Shown piece by piece: positions 1 to 8,869 of a stretch of DNA of 64,000 nt (positions are counted from its first letter, which is position 1; the number at the start of each line of letters is the position of its first letter). A model generated the notes under the pieces. That model was not told the origin of the DNA. It was given only the letters and a program-made list of their open reading frames with translations, and searched no databases. This stretch comes from Roseburia sp. (GTDB lineage Bacteria; Bacillota; Clostridia; Lachnospirales; Lachnospiraceae), in assembly GCA_003483745.1 (NCBI GenBank), contig DMYD01000028.1, positions 1 to 64,000 on the forward strand, given 5' to 3'. Position numbers and translations under genes: made by a program.

Positions 1-24
1 CTCGGCTTTGTGCAATTTGCCAGC
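1..24. repeat. Fragment of dispersed repeat shared with MITE interior
   Basis: The first bases contain CTTTGTGCAATTTGCCAGC, which recurs exactly at about 36015-36033 inside the MITE-like element. The copy is cut by the window edge, so its full extent cannot be seen. The sequence to its right does not match the element and has no matching inverted end. Confidence 0.5.
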
Positions 25-96
25 TGTTATGTTGTGAATACACTATTTGCCCCCAACATCATAGTAAGTAAGCAATCAAGAAAGGAGCCACCCTCA

Positions 97-1461
97 TTGA
101 AAAATAATAAATATGAAATCGACATGTGCAACGGCACCATCATGGATAAGCTGATCTCCTTTGCTTTCCCCCTGATGCTTTCAGGCATTTTACAGTTAAT
201 GTTTAATGCGGTCGACATCATCGTCGTGGGACGATTCAGCGGCAGTCAGGCACTTGCAGCGGTCGGTTCGACAACGGCACTGATTAATGTATTTGTAAAC
301 CTGTTTATTGGGATTTCACTCGGGGCAAATGTACTTGCAGCAAGATTTTATGCTGCAGGACGGGATGAAGAAATGTCACAGACCGTACATACTGCAATCA
401 CGCTGGCATTGATCAGCGGTGTGATCATGGCATTTGTTGGTGTATTGTTTGCGAAGGGAGCACTGGAACTGATGGGCACGCCGGATGATGTGATCGGTCA
501 GTCGACCTTATATATGCGGATCTATTTTATGGGAATGCCGTTTTTTATGCTTTATAATTACGGCGCTGCAATACTCCGTGCGGTCGGGGACACCAAAAGA
601 CCGCTTTTATTCCTTATCATTTCAGGCTGTATCAATGCAGGATTAAACCTGATTTTAGTCATCGGGTTCCGGTTGGATGTTGCGGGAGTTGCAATCGCGA
701 CGATCATTTCCCAGTGTGTGTCCTGCATTCTGGTTTTGCGATGCCTTTGCAGGACGCAGGGAAGTTATCAGCTCCAATTTGCAAAGCTGTCCATTAATGG
801 TGCTTATCTGAAACAGATTTTTCAGGTGGGGATTCCGGCGGGAATCCAGAGTACAGTGATCAATTTTTCGAATGCTCTGCTACAGTCTTCTGTGAACTCT
901 TTTGGTGCGACAGCGATGGCTGGATATACGGCAGCCAATAACCTGCTTGGCTTTTTGTATGTTTCAATCAATTCAGTCACACAGGCTTGTATGAGCTTTA
1001 CCAGTCAGAATTTTGGTGTGGGAAAATATAAGAGGATGGATCGTGTTCTTGTTGATTGTCTGATTTTGTCGGTGGGAGTTGCCGCTGTGCTTGGATGTGG
1101 TGCATATTTCTTTGGTGCACAGATATTGACGATTTATACCAAAGAACCGGATGTGGTAGCATGTGGGTTAGAGATACTCTCTATCACAACAGTGCCGTAT
1201 TTCCTGTGCGGTATCATGGATCTTTTTCCGGGTGCACTGCGCGGTATGGGGTATTCCTCTGTTCCAATGATATTGTCTGTGATCGGTACAGTCGGAATGC
1301 GTATTTTATGGATCTTTGTATTTTTCCCGCTTCACAGATCTCTGTATTTTTTGTTTATCTCGTATCCGGCATCCTGGCTGGTTACGATTATCATGCAGGT
1401 GGTCTGCTATTATTTTGTACGGAAAAAGTGTCTGAAAAAAGCGGCTAAAAAGGATCTGTAA
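97..1461 (+). CDS. MATE family multidrug/metabolite efflux protein
   Basis: Membrane antiporter of the MATE (NorM/DinF-like) class, expected to export drugs or metabolites in exchange for Na+ or H+. The 454-aa product has about twelve hydrophobic segments in two similar halves, beginning near residue 20 with the FPLMLSGILQLMFNAVD segment typical of the family; 450 aa is the usual length. I chose TTG at 97 because AGAAAGGAG lies just upstream (79-87). An in-frame extension to position 10 has no such site and would add a non-membrane tail. No substrate can be assigned. It stands alone, convergent with the GGDEF gene 5 bp away. Confidence 0.9.
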   Translation: MKNNKYEIDMCNGTIMDKLISFAFPLMLSGILQLMFNAVDIIVVGRFSGSQALAAVGSTTALINVFVNLFIGISLGANVLAARFYAAGRDEEMSQTVHTAITLALISGVIMAFVGVLFAKGALELMGTPDDVIGQSTLYMRIYFMGMPFFMLYNYGAAILRAVGDTKRPLLFLIISGCINAGLNLILVIGFRLDVAGVAIATIISQCVSCILVLRCLCRTQGSYQLQFAKLSINGAYLKQIFQVGIPAGIQSTVINFSNALLQSSVNSFGATAMAGYTAANNLLGFLYVSINSVTQACMSFTSQNFGVGKYKRMDRVLVDCLILSVGVAAVLGCGAYFFGAQILTIYTKEPDVVACGLEILSITTVPYFLCGIMDLFPGALRGMGYSSVPMILSVIGTVGMRILWIFVFFPLHRSLYFLFISYPASWLVTIIMQVVCYYFVRKKCLKKAAKKDL

Positions 1462-1466
1462 GCTGA

Positions 1467-2504
1467 TCAAAATACATCTTTATCACGGTTATCATTCTTT
1501 GCACAATATAGTTTTTTGTCGGCGAGACTGTAGAGGGTGGAAATCTCCATTCCATTTTGGTATTGTGCAATGCCGCTGCTGAAAGAGTAAACGGTATTTT
1601 TCTTTTCTTTTATGAATTGTTTGTAGTCGGCTCTCATGCATTGTAAAAGATTGCGGATATTGTTTTCGGTAGTGTCAGGAAGGATCAGCATAAATTCTTC
1701 CCCGCCAAAGCGGACAGCAATACCGCCATCCGGCAGATGTTTTTCTAAAATTCGACTGAAAGTAACCAACACTTCGTCGCCGAATACATGCCCATAGGTG
1801 TCATTGATTTTCTTGAAAAAATCTAAATCCAGTAAAACAGCATAAAAATCAGTATGACCATTTTGAATCAGCTGCTCTAAATACTGGTTTAGGTAGCGTC
1901 TGTTATAAAGTGCAGTCAGTGTATCGTGGTCAGCGGCGTTTTTTAACTGTTCGCCCAGGGTTCTTAGATCGTTGGCCTGTTTTTCATATTGAACCTTTAA
2001 AAGTAAAGTGACCATAAATACGCAAAACAGAGAGATTACCAGAGAACAAAGGGTGGAATAAAATGCCTCCTGTTCTGTGAGCACAGCCCATGGAGCCGGA
2101 TGATAATAAGAAAAAATTACGATAAAAACATCACAGAAAACGGCTAAAGCTGCAAAAATCAGGGCGTGGGCGGCCGGGATGAAAATGGCGATGGCAGCGA
2201 TGCTTAAAATCATGTAAACGATCGTATTTGTATGATAAATATAATAAAGTAACGGAAATTCTATAAAAGTAAGCAGTGAGACTACCAAATAGGAGGACCG
2301 TTTTGTATGTCCAAAATGGACGCCATAAAAACTGCTCAGAAGGATGAGCAGTGCACACATGCCGCAGAAAAAGGTACCTGGTCCGAATCCATAAATAACT
2401 GCATTGCTGAGAAAACCAGAAAAATTTCCAAGGCATGCGCAAATGACCAGTATGTAAAATTGTCTGAGATTCACATCAATGGATGTATCAAATAATCGAT
2501 TCAT
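1467..2504 (-). CDS. Membrane GGDEF protein, probable diguanylate cyclase
   Basis: Predicted to make cyclic di-GMP from two GTP. The 345-aa protein has about six hydrophobic segments in its first 160 residues, a short linker, and a C-terminal GGDEF domain. The active-site loop reads GGEEF (near residue 265), an accepted active variant, preceded by DHDTLTALYNRRYL and LLDLDFFKKINDTYGH, the usual nucleotide/metal motifs. The inhibitory RxxD site normally found five residues before the loop is absent (PDGG at that place), so product inhibition through that site is unlikely. The ATG at 2504 begins MNRLFDTS; the upstream ORF extension is out of character. Promoter -35 TTGAAA and -10 TATACT lie upstream on the minus strand. 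Confidence 0.88.
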   Translation of the reverse strand: MNRLFDTSIDVNLRQFYILVICACLGNFSGFLSNAVIYGFGPGTFFCGMCALLILLSSFYGVHFGHTKRSSYLVVSLLTFIEFPLLYYIYHTNTIVYMILSIAAIAIFIPAAHALIFAALAVFCDVFIVIFSYYHPAPWAVLTEQEAFYSTLCSLVISLFCVFMVTLLLKVQYEKQANDLRTLGEQLKNAADHDTLTALYNRRYLNQYLEQLIQNGHTDFYAVLLDLDFFKKINDTYGHVFGDEVLVTFSRILEKHLPDGGIAVRFGGEEFMLILPDTTENNIRNLLQCMRADYKQFIKEKKNTVYSFSSGIAQYQNGMEISTLYSLADKKLYCAKNDNRDKDVF

Positions 2505-2537
2505 AAATACATTTCTCTTTTCTGATAAGATGAGAAT

Positions 2538-2589
2538 AGTATATAATGTTTTCCGGCATATTTCAAATAAAACAACGTTATGGTACAAT
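2538..2589. promoter_or_regulatory. Back-to-back divergent promoters sharing one -35 hexamer
   Basis: Minus strand: TTGAAA (2566-2561), 17-nt spacer, TATACT (2543-2538), driving the GGDEF gene. Plus strand: the same six bases read TTTCAA, followed by 17 nt and TACAAT (2584-2589), driving the histidine phosphatase operon. The minus promoter is good; the plus -35 matches poorly. Confidence 0.5.
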
Positions 2590-2627
2590 AGCTACCGCAT
2601 AAGATAAAATACAGAAAGGCAGAACGT

Positions 2628-3248
2628 ATGAAATTATACATAATCAGGCACGGCGAAACATCATGGAATAAAGAAAAGAAACTGCAGGGACAGCGCGATA
2701 TCATGTTAAATGATGCAGGGGTGCGCCTTGCAGAACTGACCGGGGAAGGGATGAAAGACATTGATTTTGATCTTGTCATTTCAAGTCCTCTGCTCCGTGC
2801 AAAACAGACGGCGGAACTTGTGATGGCGGGAAGACATCTCCCGATGATCACAGACAGACGTATCATAGAACTTTCTTTTGGCGACTGGGAGGGAGAATGT
2901 GTGAGGGACAGCAAAGTCCTTCCGCCGGATTTTATTGATAAATTTTACAACGATCCGTATCACTGCATGAAAGCTCCGGGCGGAGAAAGTTTTCAGGATG
3001 TTTTAAAACGTACCGAAGATTTTTATCAGTCACTGGTACAGAACAAGGCATATGAAAATGCTACAATCTTTATATCGACACACGGGGCAGCCGGACGCTG
3101 TCTTCTGGCAAACTTTTATGAGGACAAAGAGGATATCTGGCGCGGCGGTATTCCAAAGAATTGCTCTGTCTGCATCGTCGAAGTAAAGGACGGCATTGGA
3201 ACAGTTTTAGAGAAAGATAAAATTTTTTATGAGGAACAGAATAGATAA
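2628..3248 (+). CDS. Histidine phosphatase superfamily protein (phosphoglycerate-mutase-like)
   Basis: A soluble 206-aa phosphatase that removes phosphate through a phosphohistidine intermediate. The N-terminal catalytic motif is RHGE (R7-H8-G9-E10), and the second histidine is in STHGAAGR (H152). ISSPLLRAKQTAE is the conserved phosphate-pocket segment. The length fits the cofactor-independent branch that includes broad-specificity phosphatases and alpha-ribazole phosphatase; no cobalamin genes are nearby, so the substrate is left open. AGAAAGG precedes the ATG. The dipeptidase gene starts 24 bp after its stop, so they probably share a transcript. Confidence 0.88.
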   Translation: MKLYIIRHGETSWNKEKKLQGQRDIMLNDAGVRLAELTGEGMKDIDFDLVISSPLLRAKQTAELVMAGRHLPMITDRRIIELSFGDWEGECVRDSKVLPPDFIDKFYNDPYHCMKAPGGESFQDVLKRTEDFYQSLVQNKAYENATIFISTHGAAGRCLLANFYEDKEDIWRGGIPKNCSVCIVEVKDGIGTVLEKDKIFYEEQNR

Positions 3249-3272
3249 AACACACGGGAGGAGATAATAAAA

Positions 3273-4757
3273 ATGGCGTGTACTACAATACTTGTTGGAA
3301 AAAATGCATCTTATGACGGATCTACGATGATTGCAAGAAATGATGATTCGGGTTCCGGACACTTTACACCGAAAAAATTTGTTGTTGTTCATCCGGATGA
3401 ACAGCCAAAAACATACAAATCCGTTATATCTCATGTGACGATAGAATTGCCGGATGATCCGATGCGCTATACGGCGGTGCCGAATGCTGTGGATGGGGAA
3501 GGAATCTGGGCAGCGGCAGGTGTCAACGAGGCGAATGTTGCGATGACGGCAACGGAGACAATCACATCAAATCCGCGTGTGCTTGGTGCAGATCCGTTAG
3601 TTGAACTTCAGCCGGCAGAAGGTGACAGGGAAGAAGTTCCTGGCGGAATTGGAGAGGAAGATATTGTATGTATCGTTTTGCCTTACATCCGCAGTGCAAG
3701 AGAGGGTGTGAAACGCCTGGGTTCCCTGTTAGAGCAATATGGTACTTATGAGATGAACGGAATCGCTTTTCAGGATCAAAACGAGATCTGGTGGCTTGAG
3801 ACGATCGGCGGACATCACTGGATCGCAAGAAGAGTGCCGGATGATGTGTACGTTGTCATGCCAAATCAGCTTGGAATTGATCACTTTGACATGGAAGATG
3901 CACTCTCGAAACAGAAAGAATATATGTGTTCTTCGGATATGAAAGAATTTATAGAAAAAAATCATCTGAATCTTTCGATGGACGGCAGCTTAAATCCGAG
4001 GGATGCATTTGGCAGTCATGATGATGCAGACCATGTATACAATACACCGAGAGCATGGTATATGGAGCGCTGTTTAAATCCTCATACGAAAGTCTGGGAT
4101 GGAGAAAATGCGGATTATACGCCACAGTCCGATGATATCCCGTGGTGCATGGTACCGGAAAAGAAAATTACGGTGGAGGATGTAAAATATGTGTTGTCAT
4201 CTCATTTCCAGGGAACATCATATGATCCGTACGCAGCATATGGGGAGAAAAATATGCGTGGCGCATACCGTTCGATAGGAATCAACCGCAATGACTTTTT
4301 ATCTGTGATCCAGATGCGTCCGGGAATGGAAAACGATTGTAATGTGATCGAATGGATCGCATTTGCCTCGAATGCGTTTAATGTACTGGTTCCGTTTTAT
4401 GCAGATATCGATGAGACACCGGATTATCTTTGCAACACCACAGGTGAAGTTTCCACAGATAATTTCTACTGGTCAAGCAGAATGATTGCGGCGATGGCTG
4501 ATGCTTCTTACCGGAGTTCGGTATTTCATATTGAAAGATATAAAGAGCATGTGTTAGCGAAAGGGCATGAAATTATCAACCGGTATGATGCGCTTCTTTT
4601 GGAAGAGACAGATGCATTGAAAAGAAAGGAGATCAGGCATGAGGCAAACCGTGCGGTTGCCGGCATGTTAAAGGAAGAGACTGCAGACACGCTTGATAAG
4701 GTATTGTTTGAACTGAGTGGTCAGATGAAAAATGCGTATGCGAGATCGGATGCATAG
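3273..4757 (+). CDS. pepD: C69 family dipeptidase
   Basis: N-terminal-nucleophile hydrolase that cleaves dipeptides. The 494-aa protein starts MACTTILVGKNASYDGSTMI; Cys3 is the expected nucleophile exposed after removal of the first residues, and ARNDDSG follows as in the PepD/DipA family (usually 470-500 aa). There is no secretion signal, so it is probably cytoplasmic. GGAGG at 3257-3262 supports the start. It sits ahead of a TAXI binding lipoprotein and a GltS carrier in one direction with short gaps, which suggests a shared role in amino-acid uptake and release; that link is inferred from position. Confidence 0.92.
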   Translation: MACTTILVGKNASYDGSTMIARNDDSGSGHFTPKKFVVVHPDEQPKTYKSVISHVTIELPDDPMRYTAVPNAVDGEGIWAAAGVNEANVAMTATETITSNPRVLGADPLVELQPAEGDREEVPGGIGEEDIVCIVLPYIRSAREGVKRLGSLLEQYGTYEMNGIAFQDQNEIWWLETIGGHHWIARRVPDDVYVVMPNQLGIDHFDMEDALSKQKEYMCSSDMKEFIEKNHLNLSMDGSLNPRDAFGSHDDADHVYNTPRAWYMERCLNPHTKVWDGENADYTPQSDDIPWCMVPEKKITVEDVKYVLSSHFQGTSYDPYAAYGEKNMRGAYRSIGINRNDFLSVIQMRPGMENDCNVIEWIAFASNAFNVLVPFYADIDETPDYLCNTTGEVSTDNFYWSSRMIAAMADASYRSSVFHIERYKEHVLAKGHEIINRYDALLLEETDALKRKEIRHEANRAVAGMLKEETADTLDKVLFELSGQMKNAYARSDA

Positions 4758-4795
4758 TCTTGAAACAAAAGACAGCGCAGAAATGGAGGATTAAT

Positions 4796-5755
4796 TTGAA
4801 AAAAAGTCGGTATATTGTTCTTGGACTGGCAATGGTTTTATTGCTGGCAGGATGCAGCGTGAATCAGAAAACAATCCGGTTTGGGGCTGCAGGTATAGGT
4901 GGAATGTATGATTCCTTTGCCAATGCATATGTCAGTCTTGCGAATAAAGAGGATTTTTCTTATAAACTTGAAACAAGAAATACTGCCGGATCGGCGGCAA
5001 ATATCAGACTTCTTTCCGGCAAATATATTGAACTTGGGATCGCGCAGGCAGATCTGGTGGAGGAAGCTTATCACGGAACAGGGGAATTCCGTGATGGGGC
5101 ATACCAGGGGTATAAAGCGGTGGCAGCACTTTACCCGGAAGCATGTCAGATCGTCGTGCGTGCGGATTCGGATATTACATCACTGGATGATCTGCTTGGA
5201 AAGACAATCAGCATCGGGGCGGAGGAATCCGGTACGGAGCGGAATGCAAATCAGATCCTGCAGGCGCAGGGTATCAGTAAAGATATGGCAAAGACTGTCA
5301 ATTTAGATTATACGGAAGCGGCAGCAAAACTTGCAGCGGGAGAGATTGATGCGTTCTTTTGTACAGCGGGAACACAGACCACGGTGATCGAAGAATTGGC
5401 AAAGGAATGCGGGATCCGTCTTTTAGGTATTGATGTAAAATGCCGGAACCGGTTAAAAGCTGCATATCCGTTTTATTCCGAATATACGATTCCGGCAGAT
5501 ACCTATACCGGTCAGACGGAGGAAGTAAAGACACTGTCTGTACAGGCGGTGCTTCTGGCAAGTGATTATTTATCGGAGGATACGGTAAAAGAGCTGACGG
5601 CACTTTTATTTTCACATGGGAAAGATATCCGTTATGCGACCTCGATCGAATTAAAAGAGGACGAGCAGTCTGCAATCGGGGGAATCACGATCCCGTTTCA
5701 TAAGGGTGCAGCGGCATATTATGCAGAGTGTGGTATTGAGGTGCCGACAGAGTAG
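4796..5755 (+). CDS. TAXI-family solute-binding lipoprotein
   Basis: Extracellular binding protein of the TAXI class usually attached to TRAP transporters. I place the start at TTG 4796, after GGAGG (4785-4789), giving 319 aa. The leader ends in the lipobox LLLAGC with the lipidated Cys at residue 20. The mature protein starts with TIRFGAAGIGGMYDSFANAY and continues with the typical AANIRLLSG and ISIGAEESGTERNA segments. No DctQ/DctM (TRAP) permease is present in the window; the next gene, 54 bp on, is a GltS-type carrier. Some TAXI proteins bind glutamate, so it may hand substrate to that carrier (inference). Confidence 0.88.
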   Translation: MKKSRYIVLGLAMVLLLAGCSVNQKTIRFGAAGIGGMYDSFANAYVSLANKEDFSYKLETRNTAGSAANIRLLSGKYIELGIAQADLVEEAYHGTGEFRDGAYQGYKAVAALYPEACQIVVRADSDITSLDDLLGKTISIGAEESGTERNANQILQAQGISKDMAKTVNLDYTEAAAKLAAGEIDAFFCTAGTQTTVIEELAKECGIRLLGIDVKCRNRLKAAYPFYSEYTIPADTYTGQTEEVKTLSVQAVLLASDYLSEDTVKELTALLFSHGKDIRYATSIELKEDEQSAIGGITIPFHKGAAAYYAECGIEVPTE

Positions 5756-5809
5756 TTACCGGATTTGAAAATAAGATCCGGTTCGGGAATTGAAATCGAA
5801 AGGATAGAT

Positions 5810-6997
5810 ATGGAAGTTCAGTTGGATATGTATCAGACACTGGCAGCTTCGGTGCTGGTGCTGATGCTTGGTAGTTATTTAAAACAAAAGATACATGTGC
5901 TGGAAAAATTCTGTATTCCGGCACCGGTTGTCGGAGGACTGCTGTTTGCAATCGTCACATGTATCTGTTACAGCAGTGGATTTATGGAGATCTCCTTTGA
6001 TGATACCTTAAGGGAAGTGTGTATGGTATTCTTTTTCACTTCGGTAGGATTTCAGGCGAATCTGAAGGTATTAAAGAGTGGAGGAAAGTCACTGGCGGTA
6101 TTTTTAGGACTGGTCATTCTTCTGATTGTCTCACAGAATCTGCTTGCGATCGGGACATCACGTCTGCTTGGCATCGATGCGCTGATTGGAATGTGTACCG
6201 GTTCGATCCCGATGGTGGGTGGACATGGAACCGCTGGTGCGTTTGGTCCGGTTTTGGAGGATCTGAATGTGGAAGGCGCAACAACGATCTGTACGGCAGC
6301 AGCAACATTTGGACTAATCGCGGGAAGTCTGGTTGGCGGACCTCTTGGCAAGAGACTGATCGAAAAGAAAAATCTGCTCGATACGGTTGTGCCGGAGGAT
6401 GACAGTCTTTTGGTGGAAGATGAAAAGAAACATGAGCGTCATGCGAATATGTACGCCTCTGCAATGTTTCAGCTCATTTTGGCAATCGGTCTGGGCACCA
6501 TTTTTTCCTGGCTTCTGACGAAAACAGGAATGACGTTCCCAATCTATATCGGTGCAATGATCGCGGCAGCACTGTTTCGTAACATTGGAGAGTATTCCGG
6601 TAAATTTGTGGTCCATATGGGAGAGATCAATGATATCGGCGGTATCTCGCTGTCGCTGTTTCTTGGAATGGCAATGATCACGTTACAGCTGTGGCAGCTG
6701 GCGTCACTTGCATTGCCGCTTATCATATTGCTGGCAGTACAGGCAGTTCTGATCTGTGTATTTGCAAAATTTGTAGTATTTTATGTGATGGGAAAAGATT
6801 ACGATGCAGCAGTGCTTGCAGCGGGAACCTGTGGATTTGGAATGGGAGCAACGCCGAATGCCATGGCAAACATGCAGGTGCTGTGTGAAAAATATGCCCC
6901 GTCCGTAAAGGCGTACCTGATCATTCCTCTGATCGGAAGCCTGTTTGCAGATTTTATCAACAGTCTGGTTATTACATTTTTTATCAATATATTATAG
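5810..6997 (+). CDS. gltS: GltS-type sodium/glutamate symporter
   Basis: Integral membrane carrier of the glutamate:Na+ symporter family. The 395-aa protein (family about 400) has ten or more hydrophobic segments. The first re-entrant-loop signature GSIPMVGGHGTAGAFGPVLE and the second, GTCGFGMGATPNAMANMQ, are clear. The start at ATG 5810 is supported by AAAGGA nine bases upstream; the in-frame extension to 5765 lacks a site. A central cytoplasmic loop (about residues 185-215) is charged. It lies directly after a TAXI binding lipoprotein and before a 59-aa protein 17 bp downstream, all in one probable operon. Confidence 0.9.
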   Translation: MEVQLDMYQTLAASVLVLMLGSYLKQKIHVLEKFCIPAPVVGGLLFAIVTCICYSSGFMEISFDDTLREVCMVFFFTSVGFQANLKVLKSGGKSLAVFLGLVILLIVSQNLLAIGTSRLLGIDALIGMCTGSIPMVGGHGTAGAFGPVLEDLNVEGATTICTAAATFGLIAGSLVGGPLGKRLIEKKNLLDTVVPEDDSLLVEDEKKHERHANMYASAMFQLILAIGLGTIFSWLLTKTGMTFPIYIGAMIAAALFRNIGEYSGKFVVHMGEINDIGGISLSLFLGMAMITLQLWQLASLALPLIILLAVQAVLICVFAKFVVFYVMGKDYDAAVLAAGTCGFGMGATPNAMANMQVLCEKYAPSVKAYLIIPLIGSLFADFINSLVITFFINIL

Positions 6998-7013
6998 AAG
7001 AAACGGAGTATGT

Positions 7014-7193
7014 ATGTTTAAATTCAGAAAGAAAAGAGAGAAGGGACACGAATATAATCTGACCTATGATAATCTTGCGGTTCCGGAGATCCATACACAT
7101 GAGCCGGAGGAAGCGGCACAGGAAGATGACAAAAAGCCGGGAATTACCTATGACAGTGTGGCAATCCCGGAAATCCATATCAGAAAACGGTAG
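7014..7193 (+). CDS. 59-aa protein with a duplicated TYDxxAxPEIH motif
   Basis: I do not recognise this family. The protein begins with a very basic stretch (MFKFRKKREKG) and then carries two copies of one motif: LTYDNLAVPEIHTHE near residues 17-31 and ITYDSVAIPEIHIRK near residues 44-58, separated by an acidic linker. There is no membrane segment or signal peptide. GGAG (7004-7007) precedes the ATG, and the gene lies between gltS and the PfkB kinase with gaps of 16 and 17 bp, so it is very likely translated. The repeat suggests two equivalent binding sites; the partner is unknown. Confidence 0.75.
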   Translation: MFKFRKKREKGHEYNLTYDNLAVPEIHTHEPEEAAQEDDKKPGITYDSVAIPEIHIRKR

Positions 7194-7210
7194 AAGGGTA
7201 ATTTGAATAT

Positions 7211-8146
7211 ATGGCAGTAAATAAAAATGGAATTGTAGTAATTGGCGCAGTATTTGTGGATATCAAAGGATTCCCGGAAGATATTTATATCCCGGATGGA
7301 AGAAATGCAGGAAGGATCGAATATATCCATGGAGGTGTCAGCCGTAACGTTGTGGAGGATATCGCCAATATTGAGCTGCGTCCTACATTTTTGGGAATTG
7401 TGGATGATTCGGCACTTGGAAGCGACGTTATCCACAAACTGCAGAATCATAAAGTAAACACAGAATACATGTTAACAATACCAAATGGAATGGGAACCTG
7501 GCTTGCCGTATTTGACCATCATGGAGATGTTGCCGGTTCAATCTCACAGCGGCCGAATCTGATGCCGATCCTTGATGTGTTAGAAAAATCCGGAGATGAG
7601 ATTTTTGAAAACGCGGATTCTGTTGTGATTGAAGTGGATATGGATAAAGAGATCGTAAAAAAGGTCGTAAGTCTGTGTGAAAAGTTCCAAAAACCACTTT
7701 ATGGGGTGGTCAGCAATATGAGTATTGCAGCAGAGAGAAGAGATTTTCTGCGGAAATTTGACTGCTTTATCTGTAATCAGCTAGAAGCAGGGATGTTCTT
7801 TTCTGATGATTACAGCGAAAAGACGCCGGAGGCACTTGCAGAAATCCTTGCCGGCTGTGTAAAACGTGCCAACATTCCTTCCATGGTGGTGACCATGGGT
7901 GGCAAAGGTGCGGTGTACGCAGACAGAGAAGGTGTTTATGGTGTCTGTCCGGCAAAGAAAGTACAGGTAAAAGATACGACAGGCGCGGGGGATGCGTTTT
8001 GCGCCGGTGTGGCAAGCGGCCTGACATACAGGAAAACTTTAGAGGAGGCGGTAGAGATCGGAACACGTCTGGCAGCATCTGTGATCACATCATCCGAGAA
8101 TGTCTGTCCGCGTTTCCTTCCGGCAGAGCTTGGAATTGATGCTTAA
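7211..8146 (+). CDS. PfkB-family carbohydrate/nucleoside kinase
   Basis: Cytosolic ribokinase-fold kinase of 311 aa. The substrate-side motif GGVSRNV (residues about 39-45) and the C-terminal anion-hole signature DTTGAGDAF (D255 onward, catalytic base D261) are intact. The GGV(S/G/A)RN form resembles pseudouridine kinases, but no psuG-type gene lies beside it, so the substrate is undecided between pseudouridine and another sugar or nucleoside. It is the last gene of the run that begins with the phosphatase and dipeptidase. Why a kinase sits with an amino-acid transport set is not clear. Confidence 0.85.
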   Translation: MAVNKNGIVVIGAVFVDIKGFPEDIYIPDGRNAGRIEYIHGGVSRNVVEDIANIELRPTFLGIVDDSALGSDVIHKLQNHKVNTEYMLTIPNGMGTWLAVFDHHGDVAGSISQRPNLMPILDVLEKSGDEIFENADSVVIEVDMDKEIVKKVVSLCEKFQKPLYGVVSNMSIAAERRDFLRKFDCFICNQLEAGMFFSDDYSEKTPEALAEILAGCVKRANIPSMVVTMGGKGAVYADREGVYGVCPAKKVQVKDTTGAGDAFCAGVASGLTYRKTLEEAVEIGTRLAASVITSSENVCPRFLPAELGIDA

Positions 8147-8312
8147 ACGCAAAAAAATCTTGTATCTTAAGAATACCAAAATAGAAAAGGACGTGTTTCC
8201 GAGAATATAGGGAATATCTATTTTAATGCCATCAAATCTATGCTACACTCATGGGCAGAAAGCTACGATTTTAACAAATACCGGAGCATTACGAAAGATG
8301 AGGAGCAGAGTG

Positions 8313-8567
8313 ATGGAATTGGAAAGTGTATTTTTAGACAATCTTCCGGACACAGCCAATATGATCTTAAATATTCTGTGGGACAGAAATGCAGAGATGT
8401 GTACTGCTGAATTAACAGAAGCAGTGAATGAAGAATATAACAGACGATGGGAAAAAGGTATGATACAGGAATTTGTCAACCTGCTGGTTCGAATGGATTA
8501 TGTGGAGAAGAAGCGGCATGGGTTGCGTGTATATTATGCGGCATTAGGTTCAGATTATGAATTGTAA
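8313..8567 (+). CDS. Small BlaI/MecI-like winged-helix regulator
   Basis: An 84-aa protein resembling the DNA-binding half of penicillinase-repressor regulators: ILWDRNAEMCTAELTEAVNE matches the first helices, and VNLLVRMDYVEKKRHGLRVYYAAL matches the recognition helix and wing. The dimerisation/cleavage tail of full-length BlaI (about 125 aa) is missing. AGGAG at 8301-8305 favours the ATG at 8313 over the longer ORF start at 8226. There is no blaR-type protease next to it, so its signal and targets are unknown. Confidence 0.7.
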   Translation: MELESVFLDNLPDTANMILNILWDRNAEMCTAELTEAVNEEYNRRWEKGMIQEFVNLLVRMDYVEKKRHGLRVYYAALGSDYEL

Positions 8568-8625
8568 AAATATTCTGAAAATTGCAAAGAAATAATAAAA
8601 TAACAAAAAAATAGATAGATAATAC

Positions 8626-8654
8626 TTGACTTTGCTGATTTATAGTGCTATAAC
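8626..8654 (+). promoter_or_regulatory. Sigma-A promoter of the 41-aa gene
   Basis: TTGACT (8626-8631), a 17-nt spacer and TATAAC (8649-8654). It lies about 65 bp ahead of the small ORF at 8719 and has no other gene to serve. Confidence 0.7.
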
Positions 8655-8718
8655 GTAACCGAAGCAAGGAAATAAAGTAAAAGGATGAAAGATGATATGC
8701 AGAAAGGAAGCGTGTAGT

Positions 8719-8844
8719 ATGTCAGATAAGAATCCAAAACATCCATTAAAAAAGAAAAAGGTAGCAGCCAAAATCAATATTGCAGATCATGCCGCAGTAG
8801 AAGAAGCAAGAGAGACACATAAGTCAAAGAAACATGTATATTGA
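8719..8844 (+). CDS. 41-aa lysine-rich protein of unknown function
   Basis: A short ORF starting MSDKNPKHPLKKKKVAAKIN and ending HKSKKHVY. It has 10 or more lysines, one central helix-like stretch (NIADHAAVEEARE) and no Cys, membrane segment or signal. AGAAAGGAAG at 8701-8710 is a strong ribosome site. The unit has its own sigma-A promoter upstream and a perfect 12-bp terminator hairpin downstream, so it is a free-standing single-gene transcript. I do not recognise the family; a nucleic-acid or ribosome-associated small protein is possible from charge only. Confidence 0.65.
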   Translation: MSDKNPKHPLKKKKVAAKINIADHAAVEEARETHKSKKHVY

Positions 8845-8869
8845 TAACAGGTTACAAAGTAGATGAGAG

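Noticed and set aside
1467..2588. Long start for the GGDEF protein at 2588
   Set aside because: The extra 28 residues would overlap the promoter; the ATG at 2504 gives the normal membrane-domain start.
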